From: Lineus longissimus
Lineage: Eukaryota; Nemertea; Pilidiophora; Heteronemertea; Lineidae
Direction of reading: 5' to 3'
Assembly (NCBI RefSeq): GCF_910592395.1
Contig: NC_088312.1
Span: 5,022,001 to 5,086,000 of the forward strand
Length of the DNA: 64,000 nucleotides
Shown here in pieces: positions 11,601-24,088 of this stretch; within the stretch, counting starts at the first letter, position 1, and each line of letters begins with the position of its first letter. The notes under the pieces were generated by a model. That model was not told the DNA's origin. It saw only the letters and a list, made by a program, of their open reading frames with translations, and did not search any database. A program made the position numbers and the translations under genes.

Positions 11601-14600
11601 CATTTCATCCTTGAAACTGCTGGTGTTAGATTTGATAAATCTTTTGGTGATGTTTCCCAAACGGCATATTGTGCTTCTCAGGTTGAAAGTGGATTTCAAC
11701 AGAATGCTAACTGTAGAAAATCAAAAAATCTGAGAAGATGTTTGAAATAGTGAACATAGATTTTTGCTCAAAGACTGATCAATGTTGAATGAAAGCTAAC
11801 ACAACCTCGGCAAAATCTTTGCAGCGTAATGGTAGTTTTCTGGAGCTCCCTGGTGCAATCAGTCTGTTTTCGCCAAATATCTATATGATAAGCAAGGAAA
11901 AAACAATATGTTTATCACTCAGTAAAAACTACAGTGACTTTGACCCCAAGGCAATTATGACAAGGACTAATTAGTTCATCGTTAAGATGATAATTAGATC
12001 AATTCTGGTGATTGATAATTAAAAGTATATCATAATTACCCATCACTGACACCAATGGGACAAATTTATCAGGAATACATATATTTGAGATGTAATTGTA
12101 AGTGGGCAGAAGTACTGATGTAGCCTAGATCAACAATATTCTGTCAGTGAAATCAGATGACAAAGACTCAGATTGCTTGGGCTCAGAATGAAATGAGCCA
12201 ACAACATCTCTAGGACTGAGTAAATGAATGAAATGACAATTACAGCCTGATGACTACATTAGGGATTATGGCCAGATAAAATTTAGTGCCACTAATATGC
12301 TCTGCAATGCACAACGGACATGTGAATTTCTACACATGTGGGTCACTACGAGTAAAGCATACACAGAACTTACGAAAACAGAAGGCATTTAAGAGGCAAG
12401 GAATATGAAGTACTATAATCAACAAGCAGCTGTTATGTATCTCAACCTGCAAAAGTCGAACCAAACATTCACCCTTCATTCATGTGTTAGAGTACCGTAA
12501 CATACCAAAATTCAAATCCCTTGTTCACTGGCGAAACTGAAGCATGTGTTATAGAGATCTATTCAATTCTGTCGCAGAGAGATGCAATAATTATCACACA
12601 AGACAGTTTTACCTGAAGACAGAGCGATCTTTTTTTACTCATTGCTGCAATTATTGTCACATGTCTAAGCGATAACAAGTTCTTGTTTGCAGGGTGCTTT
12701 GAGGCAGTGAGATTAGCTAGAGATGATAACGACAAACAAGACAGAGTGAGAAAGTATTGTAAGACTATAATGGTTTCGATCAAGAAATTATTTGTGAAAG
12801 CATAACAAACTAACATAGATCAATGCTTGAGATGTGAGAAGTAAAAGAAATTGTTATAAAATCTACATAATGTATGCAAGTGTAAAACTGCTAAAAGAAA
12901 ACGGTGAGGTGATCTCCATTCTTGGCTCATGAGCACAGGAATCATGTTCAGAGACAGAGGAATACAGAAGAACCAACAAGGGGGGTGATTGTGTTATGAG
13001 TTGATGATGGTGATGATGATGATATTACACATACAGAATCTCGTGAAGCTCGTCTTGTTGAAGAACTCATCATCTGAGTCTGGCGTAAGCAATGGACGGT
13101 TGGCTGATGAAAAATATGTTAAGATGGCAGTCAATAAGGAATTAAAAAAGCACTGTCAAATACTATGTGATTATACTAAAGGAATCTAACCGCAAAAAAG
13201 CAGCAAAATTAGTAAAGTGTAGGTTTGAAATACTGAATGAATTGAATGGGTTTTGATACTATATACACATGAGCATGATGACAATCCTGATCTAGCAACC
13301 CCATAATTTTAAAAAATGTATAAAGGGGGCTATGGGGCAGGAGCTAGAGGAGGTTGTATTGGTTGTCTCTCCGGGTGACACTAACATGCACCGTCTGGAG
13401 TTGAACTGTTTGACTTTACTTTTTTAGCATGAATATTTTAAACAATACACTGGGAAATAGTAAGGACATCTCTCGACGACTTTGTATTACTTTATCAGGC
13501 CAACCTGGCTCCTGCCTTCTGATACTCCACCTTAGGCAGCAAACGATGAACAGTTTAACTACAGGAAATACAATTGTAATGAGTTGGAAACTAAAAGTTT
13601 CAAGATGACTCAATGTCAATGAATATTGTGATAATTGTATTGTAACTATCAAAGCCAGGAAGTCATCTCAATTGTCATAATCATTAAGGAAGTAGGAAAT
13701 GGAATATTTTCTATCCTTCCGAATGCAAAATCTATTTTTGATGTTTTTCCTCGAACATGAGTCTGTCAGAAATGCGACAGAATGCACCTAATATGCCACT
13801 TCCTTTAACATGTTTAACACAAACTATGAATGCACTCAAGTGCATGATGAAATAAAGCCGATACACGATACAAAAATACCGCCTTGCTGGCAATATCGCT
13901 TTCTGTTTATATGAGAAGACTGAGGATATCACATGACTTTCAGTACACCAACCTACGCTTATCTTCTCGTGTAAAGCTGAGAGTCTTAAAAAATCATCAG
14001 GAACTAAGGGTAGATTACAAATGTTGAGCATCAGATAAGATTTAACTGGTGCACCCTGAAGGAGAAGATAAAATAATCTCGGAGCATATGTTCGGTTTGG
14101 CATTGCCTTGGCGATGCTCCTCAGGTTCCTGCAAACTTCAGTAAAAGCCTTGAATCCCTGAACTACATCCCTAGTTTAACTTGAAGATAAGATATTCCAA
14201 GAAGAGCTGTGGTTGCCTGCTACAGTGCCAGTGGAATCAATCCGTAAAACAGGCAAAGAAAGGCTTGTGCACTCTTTTATACACTGTCTGAGCAACAATT
14301 TAGAATCCATGACATTTATGATTGACAGTCATGACAGTGCATTCCCCAACCAAATAAGGAGCAAGTCACCAAAACTTACAGTAGATCCTTCGGTTTTCAT
14401 CTACGTCTTGCATGTCTGAATCGCTAGGCCAACAAAAATAAGCAATCTCCATCACATGTACGGAATACATCCAAATCTCATCTCTTCTATGTTCTCGATG
14501 ATACATTAGTCATTACCTCAGCAAATTATTGCCCGAGTGTGATAAGTTATTGACAAAATACTGATGGATGTATTGGAGACAAGATAGCGAGACATACAGA

Positions 14601-15159
14601 TGTCACCCACAGCTGTCTCATGTATTTGTTAGAATTGAAAAGATGATTCAAGTTATCACAATACTGTCTCTTTGACTTTTTAAATAGCAAATCAGGGTTG
14701 TTGGAAAGTAGGAGGATTCAGGTGGTGATAGTGTGCTCATCTGCTTACAATTACAGAATAGCCTCCTCGTAAAAGCTGTTCGAATCTGTTAGGCTCCACT
14801 CCAGCAAAGGAGAGCAACTAAACCTACAGAATATCTCAAGCAAGTTTAAAGCAAATTCATTTGATTGGTATTATGCACATAGCATGGTTTTGAAATGGAC
14901 TGGTCCCCAATTCAAATTGCCAAGCATATGGTTGGGTTTATCCCTAATTATGTACTACATGTAGTGATTGAAAAAAATTTGAGTACTTCTCATGCAAAAG
15001 AAGCTTTAAAGTTGAGAGCTTACCACTTTCTACGGTCGTAAATATCTGGTCATCGTCGTATTCTTTCACCTCCCGATCAGGATAATCCGAAGGGTCCAGC
15101 TCAGACTCAAATTGCACCGTGGATAATGTTTCATTGACATCCTCGATTGAACCGGCCAT
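5696..15159 (-). CDS. PLD1: Phospholipase D (PLD1/2 type), N-terminal half: PX, PH and HKD1
   Basis: Ten minus-strand coding exons join in frame: 15159-15024 (ATG in a strong Kozak context, AAAACATGG), 8997-8838, 8634-8400, 8166-8101, 7937-7777, 7464-7312, 7004-6855, 6736-6571, 6362-6252 and 5823-5696, giving 488 codons plus 2 bases. Exons 2-3 encode the PX domain ([20 protein letters not shown]). Exons 5-7 encode the PH region (KRWLVVKD ... NLSR) and the GRDFT...RFNSYAP linker. Exons 8-10 carry [15 protein letters not shown], the LKRKAEQGVRIF strand, and the first HxKxxxxD motif (HEKMVVID) with the following GG. The protein would hydrolyse phosphatidylcholine to phosphatidic acid at membranes; the PX and PH modules bind phosphoinositides. 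Human PLD1 has its first HxK at about the same residue number. Intron 1 is about 6 kb. The exon 9/10 intron has a GC donor (AAG|GCAAGA). The last exon ends at a good GTGAGC donor, but no second HKD exon follows in the window. Confidence 0.93.
7755..7766. repeat. C12 homopolymer in a PLD intron
   Basis: A run of 12 cytosines just inside the intron that follows PLD exon 5. It is likely to be length-variable and error-prone in sequencing, but it lies outside the coding exon. Confidence 0.9.
9208..10218. mobile_element. Decayed MITE related to the element at 22923, split by an insertion
   Basis: The left part (from TATAGTAGAGCCTCTTTATC, with GCGGTCCTTAATGGAGAAG) and the right part (CTGTCCTTAATAAAGAGG ... 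GAGAGGTTCCACTC) carry the same AGAACCTCTTTATTAAGGAC-type words as the intact MITE at 22923-23105. They lie 5' and 3' of the 9335-10096 element, suggesting that element inserted into an older copy. Exact ends and target duplication are unclear. Confidence 0.4.
9335..10096. mobile_element. 762-bp inverted-repeat element with 25-bp termini
   Basis: The 25-bp sequence CATTACCAGCTATTGCGGGC-CTAGC at 9335-9359 is matched exactly, in reverse complement, at 10072-10096. There is no ORF for a transposase, so it would be a non-autonomous MITE-like element. I could not find a clear target-site duplication. Confidence 0.65.
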
Positions 15160-16463
15160 GTTTTGTTGTCTAGGCCTGGCTCATCGCCAAATTGCGCTGA
15201 AATATAACTATCATTTTGATTTCAGGTTAATCGCCAATCATGCCAATTGAGGATGTGGCACGAGCCGATATTTTCAGTAATAAATGATGATCGCCCATTA
15301 TTGTTTTGTGTTGTCTCCTAATGTTGGCCTGGAAGGGAATTTGACCAGTTTCATCCATCCCTACACAAAATGTGTGACATGCGCATACGTGTACTATAAT
15401 TTTACACTAATAGTAGGCCTTTAACTAAGACCAGCAGGCACATCGACATGTGGTCTAAATAATAAAGGACGTTTTCATCAAAAGGATCAGACTGTTATAG
15501 AGATCCTCTGGATACATTATATTCAATTGGCAACAATGAAAGTTAACCCTTTAGAATTTTCCACAAAAACAGACCAGTTGCAGGGGATGGGCCACTCTCG
15601 TCATTTCACAAGAAAGTGGCCTCGAACGTAGCATGGTCACTTCTCAAAACGATGTTCCCAATCAAGTGTGATACAGATCTATAGGCTAGGTTAATTTTGC
15701 ATCAATTCTACCGAGGTACTATACATGTAGATCAATACACTTCACTTGGAACAATTTGGAACATCATTTTCAAGTGACCATGATGATACTTTATTAATGC
15801 CGATTATGCATATGTCCCCATCATCAACAAACTTGCATACACAAATCTAGCGATTGTCAAGAGCTTTTCGAAGTTTTAATTTTGACATCGGCGTTTGACT
15901 TGCAAGTTCGGATTATTTGATGAATGCTGATGTCCTGTATTTTTACTATCAACCGTGACGGCAATGGAATGACATACCATCGTCCGTACAAATCTGTGGT
16001 GGACTACATGCAAAAATAAGTATAGGGCCTGTAGATATATCATATATAGCATGCACTGTGCAGATCACGACAAGAATTCTATGCAAACGAGAAAAGGTCT
16101 AGTCTACAAACAAAGTATCAACTAACGACAAACTCCTTCGCCTGTACTCACTGTACATTTGTACAGGAGGAAGCATAGCATTAAGTCAAGCGGCATCTTA
16201 AAACCAGTTTTACAGCGAAGTACAAGCAACAAGACAGAGGACAACTACATGGTGCAAACCTCATATACATCCTTTACCTGCAAATGTAATTATTTCAATA
16301 AAAATCTAGGGAAATTGTGTGTTTTAGCATTTGTTTTCTTTGGATTCAGCGCCAAGTTATCCGCATAGTATTTACAAGGTGGCGCACATGTACGGAATGG
16401 GGAAACCCGGAAATTACTCGTCATTCGGGAATTCCCACAGTTGCCAAGAAACGGCGTTCGTGC

Positions 16464-16475
16464 TTTGGCGGGAAA
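16464..16475 (+). promoter_or_regulatory. E2F-like site TTTGGCGGGAAA
   Basis: An exact match to the classic E2F consensus, in a locally CpG-rich stretch. It lies inside a short open frame that begins at 16388 and ends at a GTGAGC donor after 16484. This may be a first exon and promoter of an unseen plus-strand transcript, or a bidirectional promoter with PLD. Only the motif itself is certain. Confidence 0.35.
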
Positions 16476-17906
16476 CTGTGAAAGGTGAGCCGGTGTAGAG
16501 GTAGAAATGTCACCAGGGAAAAAAGTCCGGTCCAATTGCATTCTGATAGATTATGCCGTTTTTAGAGGGCATAGTTGTCTATAGCTCGGATATTAAAGCG
16601 CATTAGAATCCGTTGTTCCCCATTCTGTCGAGGGACACTTTCAATTAAACATTTCTACACCGATAGGCCTACCAATCAAATCATTTCGCTGCCTATTTGA
16701 CTATATACAAGGAAGTTTAATAGTTAAGCTTCTTGATTTGTATAATCCCAATATACACCGTGACAACTTCTGTCGTGGGTGGTCTCGCTGCCGCGCCCCT
16801 CCTGGTTGCCCGGACGTGGCTGTCGTCCTTGGTTGTGACAACACCGCGGACACCAACACCTTGGTAGGCCCACAAGTACTGGCGTGGTGGGATGTTTATA
16901 TGCCCGGGGGTAGTTGTGCTGGTTGTGACAAAACTCCGTAATGGCGCCAAATACCTACGTTGCAAGGATGTACACGAAAGAAGAGACGGCCTCTACGACA
17001 TCCCGACGATAACCAAGCAGGTTGTGATCAAGCTGAAAACCGGACACGGGCAGATTTTAGATTCTTAATCTATCTCGGCCCGGGCCGCATTCGACCCATT
17101 AGGACACTGTGATATGATGCACATGCAGCTGCTATAAATGGACGTTGCAAAAGGGACGATGATGTCAAGAACGTTCGACAAGATGATGTCCGGCATAAAT
17201 CTGGAGGTCGACTCTTGTCCTGCGTCGGAGATGTGCTGAGATGTGACAAGCTAGCGTCTCCGGGAGCAGAAAATTACCGCTCACCAGGCTATTAATGTTG
17301 TGGCAACGAAAGAAAGATCCTCTCGTCAATTTCGGAGTGGAAGCGAACGCTACCATGCGGTCGCCCGCTGACACTGCAGGTAATCATACACATTTCACTC
17401 GGCACTATGATTTGCACAGAGGACCAAACATGTTCGGTTCTACCGTACATGTCGCAACCATTCGCAACCAAACTAACGTAAGGTAATGGTTCAATCCATA
17501 TGCTTTCCCCAGGCTTTTTTTTGCCGGGGAGACCGATGATAGTAAACACAGAAAACAATGTAACTACACAATGTAAAAAATAGATGCAAATTCCTTTAAT
17601 CTTTTGAAAAAATATACATAATTTTTCGTTAACCATCTTGATCCACTCCGTCGACAAAGACGAAGAGAGGTTACAGATGGAACCGTTACGAGGCGACACC
17701 AGCATGAAATTATGGATCAGTACCATACACAAGAGGTGCCGAATAGTGTCAGCTGGAAAAACCGTAACGGCTCCCGACTTATTTTACAGCAGCCAACAAA
17801 AACGGGTACACAATTGGTATAGTTAATGTTCATACAGTAAAATTGTCGATTAAAAAAGTCTAATGATTAAGACAGGAAATCAGTATCATGCTACATAACT
17901 ACAATT

Positions 17907-18045
17907 CGCGGTCTCCAATCGAAGACAAATTTACTGGTACGCGATTTCGCTTATATACCTCGTGTTGATTACTTTTGCAGTTGGTCAGGACGACACTCTT
18001 CAGGGCCGGGTTGACAACCGAGCATAATGTAATCACCCGTTAATA
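17907..18045 (+). mobile_element. Partial copy of a dispersed 235-bp MITE
   Basis: The sequence CGGTCTCCAATCGAAGACAA and the following TACGCGATTTCGCTTA ... GATTACTTTTGCAGTT ... TAATCACCCGTTA parallel the fuller copies at 52719-52958 and 56691-56923. The right terminus is missing. Confidence 0.45.
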
Positions 18046-18163
18046 ACCAGAAAGAGTTAAGTCAACACATACAATCTCGCCCCATACATGTACAACTGCC
18101 GTTACAGTAATGGTACCGAACATATATCTCGCGATGATATAGCATACTACCAGAATAGAAATT

Positions 18164-18298
18164 TGAATTACACATAATATGTGTAATTCAACGGTCCCTT
18201 ACCATACAATGCCATATTATGGCATTGTATGGTAAGGGACCGTTCATTTAGTACGTGTACGCATGCCCACCCCTCCCTTATTGCGTACGTACTAAATG
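18164..18298. repeat. Three adjacent hairpins (near-perfect inverted repeats)
   Basis: Hairpin 1 has 13-bp arms (TGAATTACACATA) around 1 base at 18164-18190. Hairpin 2 has perfect 27-bp arms starting AACGGTCCCTTACC around a single T at 18190-18244. Hairpin 3 has 12-bp arms (CATTTAGTACGT / ACGTACTAAATG) at 18245-18298, extendable with a 2-base bulge. They lie about 270 bases past the stop codon of the minus-strand gene at 18572, possibly in its 3' UTR. They may be one decayed palindromic MITE, and extrusion as cruciforms is possible. The 1-base loops argue against a microRNA precursor. Confidence 0.85.
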
Positions 18299-18571
18299 AA
18301 AATGCAACATTTTTGAACAAAACATCAGTCTATATGTACACGGTATACATGCATATGGTATTCAAATTTAACAACGCAACTATGTTTACCAATACAATAA
18401 TGCGGAGCTACCGATCACGCACCGGACTAACTGCAAGCATGATTTCAACGAAATTTATAACGATACTGATATTGAGGTAGTAGTAACAATAATTGTATGT
18501 GTATATGTACAAATAATTCTGTTTAAAAGCCACTACGTTATAAAAGTTCCATCAACGCACTGAAGACTTCT

Positions 18572-21500
18572 TCATATGTCGTCAAATTCTTTGATGAGCT
18601 TCTCTGTCTGATCCCCTGACAAACTTTGGCGAGCCTTATCGCACCTCTTCTCCTTCGATTTCATTAGTTCACGTAGCTTCCTGATACGCTCCGCTCTCCC
18701 TGCCGCCTCTTCGTCTTCCTCGGTCGCCTGGTTATTGACAGTGTGATGATACTGGCCCTGCCGAGAACGATAGAGGTCTGCCACACTCTTGAAAGGGACA
18801 AATGGGGCCTCTTCCTCCGCTGGTGCCTCATCATCCGGCATTTCGGTACCACTCCACGCGTCATCAGTTTCAGAGTCATTTTCAGTTTTTATCAGAACAC
18901 CCGGAATAGGAGAAGGTACAGGAGACAATTTAGAATCTTCGTTATCTGGGTCACCCGGGTAACCGGTAGTAACGGGTTCCGATTTAATCCTGACACCTGA
19001 GAAGACATTGTTAGTTTCACTCTTACTTGAAATATCACCGCCTTGGAAAGATGTTTTCAACTGTGTATTGTCAGTCTGCCCTGACACTGTCTTGCTAATG
19101 TCTTGATGAGGAGTCGTTTTCATAGACATATTTGACGCACCGGCTTCGGCTGTCAACACCGGCATCGTCGTTACCTGACTGGCCACTTTAATAGCTCTCC
19201 TTTCGGACACAGACGTCACGTCCCCGAAGCAAGCGTTACTCGGGACTGGCTTCTTACACGACTGAACCACCTCCGTTGCCTTGGATATGGGAACCACATA
19301 CGCATTCTTCCCAACAGGGACAAAGTAGCAGCTCTGGCTTGTCCTCAATATTAAATAGTTCTCTGGCTCGCTGCCCTCTTTCCCAGGGAGAACTGCTTTT
19401 CCAGTAAGACCTGCAGTAACACACGGACCCAACGGGAATGAAACCTTCTTAGTCTCACCACACGACATTTCAGTCAAACCAGGAATTGAGTTGACCACGC
19501 TTAGACGTTCTTTATCTTTCTGAAGAACTTCCGCTGGATTCTGATGCAGCACTGGTTTTAGAGCATTCAAAGAATCGACACACTCATCTTGAGCATTGAT
19601 AGAGGGATTGGCGATACCCTTATTTGGTGACATGATGGTGGGGTAGACGATTCCCTTCTTTGGTGATACGACAGCAGGATCGATTATAGACTTGTACTTC
19701 GGTGGAGACGAAATAGCAGTCGATATGACGACTGAACACATTGGCATTTCAGGTGTCGCAGTTGACTGTGCGACTGAAAGCACAGGCGTTTGGGGAGTTG
19801 CGGTTGACTTCGCGAGCAAACACTGAGGTGTTTGAGCAATTACAGTTGACTTTGCGACTGAACACATTGGCGTTTCATGAGGTGCGGTCGAGTTTGTGAC
19901 TGAACTCACAGGCAGTGACGAGGACGACAGGAGAGCAGACATAAGCAGTGGCCTTGGCCTGGATAAAGGAACAAGGTCTTCATTGTTCTCAGATGACTTT
20001 CTAGGCCTTTTCTTCAGGACGTTGTCTATGATTTCGTCACTACGGTTTATCTTCATATAGCCTCTCTTTCTTGCAGTCTGCGGTTTCTGATACACCTCCA
20101 CCGTGTCATCATCTATCTTGTCGGTCTGAACTGCTTTCCTTGGCATGGCAACAACAGTGAGGGGAGACTCCTGCAATATCTTGTATACATTTTCGGGATT
20201 CAAATCAATTTTAGCAAACTTCTCCCCCCTATAGTAACTTGAAAGGTGCTCACGAACTAATTTCGACCAAGGCCGTTTACGGATATTATAAGTACAGAGT
20301 TGGTTCACGGTTTTCTTGGTAATATTCCTTGGGAAATGTTGTGATATTTTGCGCAAGACAACTTTGCACGGAACCACGTCAATTACTTCCAAGAATGTGG
20401 GTTGTTCGGGTGGCAAGATTGAGGACTCTGCTGTGTAGTCAGCACACTCAGACAGAGAAGGACCAGGAGTTTTGGTGCCGGCCGACCCACTTGTCTTGAC
20501 ACATTCCACCGTTGCAGGGGTTGGATTTGCTAAACTGTAAACAGAGTCAATTTTCAAAGAGTGCTCCGAGTTCGAGACCTCACTCAGCTTCTGTTGAAAC
20601 GGAACATTTACCATGTTTACTGTTGTTATTTTCGGTATGGTTGACGAATATGAACTGACAACAGTTGGTAAACATGGAAAGGGTCGCACTGCTGAAGAGT
20701 TAGCGGCCACAGCACCAGCTCCTTGTGATGGAACACCTACAGCCGTGTGTTTAACTTTTTCTCCATTTTGTAAAGCTATTATTTTTCCAGCATCCTCTTT
20801 CACGACAACAAATGTATTTTGGGCGTTTGAACAAGTGGTACGAGTGCTAGTGCAACCGTTGGCTTTGGCCATGCTAGAAGTAGGATTCTTCATGATGAAA
20901 GTGAATGAACTCTGTCCTTTTACGGAAGTCCCACCCATTTCTAAGCCCGAGGTTTGGCGGTTAACAGTGGCTTTTATTGGTGCATTTAAGACACTGGAAC
21001 TTCCTGATGTTGCTGCTTCCAGATTGCATGGATTCGGAACTAAAGTATAAGCCGGGCGAGACACGAGACTAGCAGTAGAAGAATGAAGTGTTCGAAGAGA
21101 AGAAGCAAGCTTATCTGACGAGCGCAACGATGAGTTCTGTGAATATGCAGCAAGAATCTTGCTAGCGGCTGGTAGTTGGCTTGGTGCACTTCTTGTACCG
21201 TTGCTTGTAATCGGAGCAATAGAAACCAACTTCGCAAGAGCAGCAGAAGCTGATATCTCCACTGAATGTTTAGAAGTCACCACTGCAGGTTTATTTGCGA
21301 GTATAGCAGGTTTATAGGACAATTGACTGGCAGTGGTGTTCTGGGTAAGTACCGGTTTAGCCAGAGAAAGCTTCACTGGACAAGTCGGGCTTGCTCTGTA
21401 TGGCAAAAATAATGGTTTGTTGGTAGAAGCAGGCTGACTATCAGAGTATTTCACTGACGTAGCTGTACTGCCAGTTTGGCTAATGTTTACTGCAGTTGAT

Positions 21501-22182
21501 GTCATTTTTCCTTCAAGGAAGTCAAACGGTCCATATGCTATCACCGGCCCTGACTCATCTGATGAAGGCTTCTTCAACGCCACCAGGTAATTCTTCACTT
21601 TTCCATTGATATTTAGTTTCAAATGTTGATAACTACTGTCTGACAACATGCTTGTGCCTTGAGGTGTTGTAATTGGCGTTTTTCTTTCAGCCCTGAAAAC
21701 GAAGTAAGACCGTACATGAGTCATGAGTACCGTACCAACTCCTTAGTAGCCTATGCATAAGCTCATCGTAGTAACTATCATCAGTTAATTGGACTCGTTT
21801 ATACGCCCACTGACGGGAAATGCGATGTGATCCTACCTGGATGCAAGCCCACATGATATTAGTTCCAAGAGCCCCACATAGAGCACAATATTTATCAAAG
21901 AAACCTTGACCCGCGAAAGGAATTTGACCTATGATGGGGTGAAGATATCTATACAAACATGTACTCGAAGGGCGTGCCATACGATGAGTGCTTGTGGTAC
22001 AAAACTTACGCTGATGGCTGTGAATCCTTGTAAAGATCTTCCCCACACTTGGTGATGAGCTGCATCGACTTTAAATTCTCAGTAGTAGGGGCAAACGTAT
22101 TGAGTGTTGGTTGGACCATCACGACTGGACGAGATGCCTTATCCTGCGTACCAGTAGTATTTAGTGGTCGGGCATCTGAACC
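18572..22182 (-). CDS. LRIF1-like nuclear protein, paralogue 1 (at least 1097 aa, 5' end incomplete)
   Basis: Two minus-strand exons join in frame: 22182-22010 (acceptor TTTCAG, donor GC|GTAAGT, phase 2) and 21692-18572 (TGA at 18574-18572). No start was identified, so earlier exons are likely further right. Residues about 75-105 hold the family block (SSYQHLKLNINGKVKNYL). About 437 is LKIDSVYSLANP, about 525 NIRKRPWSKL, and about 832-862 the block YLILRTS...NAYVVP. NLS-like KKRPRK is in the middle. Two SUMO-type motifs (RIKSE, LIKTE) lie near 960 and 992. The C-terminus is a charged helix (ERIRKLRELMKSKEKR) followed by FDDI. PGVLI overlaps the second SUMO motif and fits an HP1-binding PxVxL-like pattern. 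The bulk is Ser/Thr/Pro-rich and probably disordered. Helix and N-terminal block resemble vertebrate LRIF1; HP1 or SMCHD1 binding is inference. A short tandem STATPETP-like repeat lies near ORF residues 620-690. Confidence 0.82.
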
Positions 22183-22922
22183 CTGAAACGAATAAAAGAA
22201 AATAAGAATTTTGCCTCTGACTACGACTCTGAGGTTCTGACCACGGGACAGCTTTCTGAAAAGAACTGAAAATCGTGCCGGTATAGAAGTTTGAATTGTC
22301 CAAGATAGAATGTCCGTGGAACAAAGGATTGTGCTTACATGTCTAAGCTATTGACGGTCATGGATTCTATATAACCGTATACGTATACATGTATATATAT
22401 ATAGTTTACCATAATCCGCAAGCCTAAAATAGGACCAGACACTTTTACCATCGGGATCACCGGTATGAATGAAAATTGATAAAGATATACATGTAGTCAA
22501 TAGCCGAACTTTAGTACCCCATTGTTCAAGTCACCCCAAGTGACGATGTACCGATACCAATTAATCATTTTCCTTCTGAAATCATGATTTCCGATGATGT
22601 TGAACTCATTTTTAGTTTCCAACTGCACATGAATGTGTATACAATTACACCGTATTTGGTTGTCTTTCTCTTATCTGGGGTAGAGGCCTACTTTGGGAAC
22701 TGGGACGCATCTAATCTCGGAAAAAGGCATGACTTAGATCACAAGATTTGGATAATGAGAAGTTTAGAAGGAAAAGGGTTAATGGGAACCTCGTGAATGA
22801 TTTTATTATAGGGGTGGTTGCAAAAGCTATATACAGTACTGTAGTGTATGTATAACCATCAACGCCTCTTAGAAATACGTTATTATTAGGCTTACATCAT
22901 CAATACACGCGCAAAATACTAG

Positions 22923-23105
22923 TACAGTGGAACCCCCCCCCTTAGCGGACACCTCTCTTAAAGGATAACCTCTCTATTAAGGACACTAGTTTTGGTCCCA
23001 AATTGGTTGTTCCCATTCACTTTGACCACTCTAATCAGGACACTTCTCTATTAAAGACAGCACTTGTCAATCCCAAGGTGTCCTTAATAGAGAGGTTTTA
23101 CTGTA
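22923..23105. mobile_element. 183-bp MITE with TACAGTGGAACC termini
   Basis: The left end TACAGTGGAACC (22923-22934) is matched in inverted form by GGTTTTACTGTA (23094-23105), with TA at both outer ends. Subterminal CTCTATTAAGGACAC words repeat inside in both orientations. There is no ORF. A TA target and short TIRs would fit a Tc1/mariner-like non-autonomous element. Decayed related sequence is at 9208-10218. Confidence 0.7.
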
Positions 23106-23390
23106 CACATATACCAAGTATTCCAGAACCTTTGCCCGCCATTATTATCGATGGTGCCATCTGTGTACCAATGCTAACACTAAAATTCCAAACAAAATGG
23201 CTACCATTAATGTGCATTATTCTCAATAACTAGGTGAAAACACTCTTAACGAAGTTCGTTCAGCATGCATCGACCACAACAATAAAACGTACAATCTTTA
23301 TCGAAAATGTAGGTCAATGAAATACAGCACGGAAGCGGCTACATTCAGTCACGCTGACGAAAGATTTTACTCTGTCCGGCCGACGTCACA

Positions 23391-23398
23391 TCGAGGCA
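23391..23398 (-). promoter_or_regulatory. CRE-like site (TGACGTCG on the minus strand)
   Basis: CGACGTCA on the plus strand, in a CpG-rich stretch that also contains AAATGGCGGC, a YY1-type word. It lies about 1.2 kb upstream of the first recognised exon of paralogue 1. A matching site stands 140 bases upstream of the start codon of paralogue 2, which supports a promoter role. Confidence 0.35.
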
Positions 23399-23950
23399 GC
23401 AGATTTGCAAATGGCGGCTTGGCCGCTCAACAATTATTTTCCAGCCAAATCTGACCAGACGTACGAGCTCAATGTGTCCTACCTTTGTACTAACGATCAT
23501 GCTAGGTGCTTAGAATGCACACAGATTGCGCAGATAAAGCTTTAACGTGTTTGCTATAGATAAAAGTGGTCAATTCATTTGAGCACAATGCCCTAAAATG
23601 GCCGTCTGGGTTTTATTCACTGCGCATGTCAAGTAGGTCGGCAGATTTGTGCAGGTCCCGTATATTGTTGAGGCGTGCATCAGATTGGTCGGTAAAAGTG
23701 ACCATTCGCTTTTGAGTATTATTCTACTTTGTCGACGAGTCTTCTTTTAATTTAATAGTGCAACACCGGTATTTGCCACAGATAGCCTATGCAGTTGTTT
23801 CGTTGTACCTGTGTGTACGCCATTACTGACGAATTTTGGAGTAGGCTAGCCTATAACCACAGGCGTGTGAAAATACGGGAAGCGTCAGCTCGCCAGATCA
23901 GTGTCAGCGAATGAACACATCACTCTTCCATTCCGTGTTTTCTCTGTGGT

Positions 23951-23969
23951 GGGGGGGGGGGGGGGGGGG
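23951..23969. repeat. G19 homopolymer
   Basis: Nineteen consecutive guanines about 120 bases before the foldback element. It is likely unstable and quadruplex-prone, and may be a sequencing weak point. Confidence 0.9.
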
Positions 23970-24088
23970 CTGATTGATTGGTTGATTTTGGTATTTTCTA
24001 GCATGCAGGGAGTTGTGATGACTGTGATGTCAGTATATAATGGGAAATTTCATAATAATCTTTTCAGCTCGTCCCCGGTCACTGATAC

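Larger units (their letters stand above)
8998..15023 (-). other. PLD intron 1 (about 6 kb)
   Basis: AT-rich intron bounded by the donor after GTGGAAAGTG (15023) and the acceptor before 8997. It holds a nested pair of small transposon remnants (about 9208-10218) and a short GAT/GGT microsatellite near 13002. One ambiguous splice-site-bounded reading frame (about 10880-11007) is described in the findings. Otherwise I see nothing coding. Confidence 0.7.
15160..18163. other. Intergenic region between the PLD 5' end and the first LRIF1-like gene
   Basis: This region holds the putative PLD promoter and 5' UTR next to 15160. A CpG-containing segment (16380-17480) contains an E2F-like site. A partial copy of a dispersed MITE lies near 17907-18045. 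Several 60-80 codon ORFs in the CpG-rich part overlap on both strands and none looks like a known protein. Confidence 0.5.

Noticed and set aside
18190-18244. MicroRNA precursor at the perfect hairpin
   Set aside because: Perfect arms with a one-base loop do not resemble an animal pre-miRNA.
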